15,074 nucleotides of DNA from contig DOWV01000211.1 of assembly GCA_003519375.1 (NCBI GenBank), positions 2,995-18,068 of the forward strand. The letters run 5' to 3'. The translations under genes were made by a program, and so were the position numbers. Shown piece after piece: positions 13,998 to 15,074 of this stretch (the stretch's first letter is position 1; each line of letters opens with the position of its first letter). This DNA is from Bacteroidota bacterium. Its GTDB lineage: Bacteria; Bacteroidota; Ignavibacteria; UBA10030. The notes under the pieces are model-generated. The model was not told the origin of the DNA. It ran no database searches and saw only the letters and a list, made by a program, of their open reading frames with translations.

Positions 13998-14393
13998 CTA
14001 GTTAATCTTCGTCGTGACATTGATGACGCCGGCGACATGGTCTGATCCGTACATCAACGTCGCTTCCTCCGCGTCGAGATACCTGATTTCCTTGATTTCT
14101 CGGATAAGAATATGGCGCAACGATTCCACGTCGCCGTGGTACACCTCGTTGAGGTAGACAACGGGACGCACTGCCGACCGCGTCGTTGCATCAGGCAACC
14201 TCCGCGTCCGAGGCGCCAGAAATTCGGGCCGTCGCATCCGGACTGCGTCATAAGCATTCAGCGCAGAGGTCTTTGCGATCTCATCGGCATTCAGGATCTC
14301 GCGGGAAGAAGTCATACGAGTCCCTTCACCCGTCCCGCTGCAGCCGACGACCAGGACAGCAAGCAACCCGAAACACACAATGATGGTTCTCAT
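13998..14393 (-). CDS. Small lipoprotein resembling an isolated TonB-receptor plug domain
   Basis: 131 residues. A hydrophobic leader ends in the lipobox VVGC with Cys18, so the mature protein of about 114 residues should be lipid-anchored. The body follows the order of a TonB-dependent receptor plug: ILNADEIAKTSALNAYDAVRMRRPEFL (33-59, split by function as initiating strand and helix), then PVVYLNEVYHGD (77-88), IREIKEIRYLDAEEATLMYGS (97-117) and VAGVINVTTK (120-129). The pattern of V(Y)LDG, I(E)xIevl, YGs and GVIxVTTK is the plug core, but no beta-barrel follows; the stop comes two residues after the last motif. GGAGG lies 7 bases before the ATG. Its function is unknown. It is either a stand-alone plug-fold protein or the conserved remnant of one. 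Confidence 0.8.
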   Translation of the reverse strand: MRTIIVCFGLLAVLVVGCSGTGEGTRMTSSREILNADEIAKTSALNAYDAVRMRRPEFLAPRTRRLPDATTRSAVRPVVYLNEVYHGDVESLRHILIREIKEIRYLDAEEATLMYGSDHVAGVINVTTKIN

Positions 14394-14459
14394 CTTACTT
14401 CCTCCACCACGACGCAGAATTCCACAGGTCCGGATTTCGAGGACATCGCGATGCCGGGA

Positions 14460-14465
14460 AATATA
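14460..14465 (-). promoter_or_regulatory. Putative -10 box for the plug-like lipoprotein gene
   Basis: TATATT on the minus strand, about 66 bases before the ATG, lies within the same ten-base string GCTATATTTC found upstream of larB. A run of eight A residues precedes it, which could act as an UP-like or bendable spacer. The -35 region is weak. Confidence 0.35.
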
Positions 14466-14507
14466 GCCTTTTTTTTGTGCGAAGGAAAAGAAACGCAGGT
14501 GGCGCGC

Positions 14508-15074
14508 TCAAAAGAGAGCGAGAACCAACTTCGTAGCAGCGATGAGAAGGACTATCGAGAGAAGGCGGCGCAGGACAATGCCTGAAAACCGATTCGCGCC
14601 GTAGTACGAGCCCAGAAGCCCCCCCAGGAACGCCACGACGATCAGGGGCAGGAATTCTCCCCCGAAGGAACTCCCCTTGAGAATCCGGCCTGCCAATCCT
14701 GCGATCGAATTAACCACGATGAAGAGAGCGGCTACGGCCGATGTCCGCTTGGTACCTGCCCACTTGAAGATGATCATGATCGGGCTTAAAAATATTCCTC
14801 CTCCAACACCGACGATGCCCGAGAGAAATCCTACGCCGGCCCCGACACCGAGGGAGACCGGGACGCTCACGGCGGCATGTTCACCGGCCTCGTCTTTTGC
14901 AGAGGCGTTCATCGCGAGGCGGAATGCTGCGACGAGAAGGGCAAGTGCCAACAGCACGAAATACGCCTTGTCGGAGATAAGAATGAATCCGCCAAGAAAG
15001 GCTGCCGGTATGGAAAGGGCAAGAAACGGCCAGGCGAGTTTCATCGAAAGGTGACCGGCCTTCACGTAAGCGAC
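14508..15074 (-). CDS. TauE/SafE family sulfite/organic anion permease, N-terminus cut by window
   Basis: 188 residues are visible out of a usual 250 or so; the frame runs open through the window end, so the N-terminal helices are missing. The TauE/SafE core is visible: a glycine-rich membrane stretch with GFLSGIVGVGGGIFLSPIM, which is the second copy of the family's repeat, then TSAVAALFIVVNSIAG and a closing pair of helices. The upstream portion (KLAWPFLALSIPAAFLGGFI) fits the end of the first half. The substrate is unknown; characterised relatives export sulfite, sulfoacetate or similar anions. It ends 114 bases before the lipoprotein gene on the same strand. Confidence 0.88.
   Translation of the reverse strand, partial: VAYVKAGHLSMKLAWPFLALSIPAAFLGGFILISDKAYFVLLALALLVAAFRLAMNASAKDEAGEHAAVSVPVSLGVGAGVGFLSGIVGVGGGIFLSPIMIIFKWAGTKRTSAVAALFIVVNSIAGLAGRILKGSSFGGEFLPLIVVAFLGGLLGSYYGANRFSGIVLRRLLSIVLLIAATKLVLALF

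Noticed and set aside
13811..14038. A 75-codon minus-strand frame overlapping the end of the lipoprotein gene
   Set aside because: It overlaps a better supported gene, covers the nested inverted repeats, and has low-complexity Ser/Arg composition and no ribosome-binding site.

Overview
The window looks like a chromosomal stretch from a bacterium of mid-range GC content, most likely in the Bacteroidota / Ignavibacteria / Chlorobi (FCB) neighbourhood. This placement is an inference. It rests on a serine-palmitoyltransferase-like enzyme of the type seen in sphingolipid-making Bacteroidota, and on a small lipoprotein resembling an isolated TonB-receptor plug domain. There are no insertion sequences, tRNAs, rRNAs or CRISPR arrays. 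Coding density is high, and no gene-free stretch exceeds about 250 bases.

Positions 1-2952: an SPT-like PLP enzyme (minus strand, 3' end outside the window) is divergent from an extended SDR reductase (plus strand). The 128-base gap between them holds two face-to-face promoters whose -10 boxes overlap. The SDR has no usual start codon and appears to begin at ATT. It is followed closely by a Fluc/CrcB fluoride channel and a DUF190 protein. Positions 2972-3301 hold a small unrecognised, probably beta-rich protein on the minus strand.

Positions 3502-10320: a phosphate-uptake block, all on the minus strand. In transcription order it is pstS, pstC, pstA, two different pstB genes, phoU, then after a 310-base start-proximal gap a DUF47 (PhoU-like) gene and a PiT transporter. 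High-affinity (ABC) and low-affinity (ion-coupled) phosphate import therefore sit side by side, each with its own PhoU-fold partner. The two PstB paralogues have lost complementary ATPase motifs. One keeps the Q-loop and H-loop but has a broken LSGGQ signature. The other keeps LSGGQ but has lost the Q-loop glutamine and the switch histidine. Placed in a head-to-tail dimer, all intact elements fall in one ATP site and all damaged ones in the other. This predicts an obligate heterodimeric Pst ATPase, and it is the most notable observation here.

Positions 10453-12814 (minus): purE, its distant relative larB (nickel-pincer cofactor synthesis) and a two-domain Sua5-type tRNA threonylcarbamoyladenylate synthase. 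larB seems to have its own promoter with an almost absent leader. Positions 12892-15074 (minus): an SPFH/band-7 membrane protein, a plug-like lipoprotein and the C-terminal part of a TauE/SafE permease cut by the window end.
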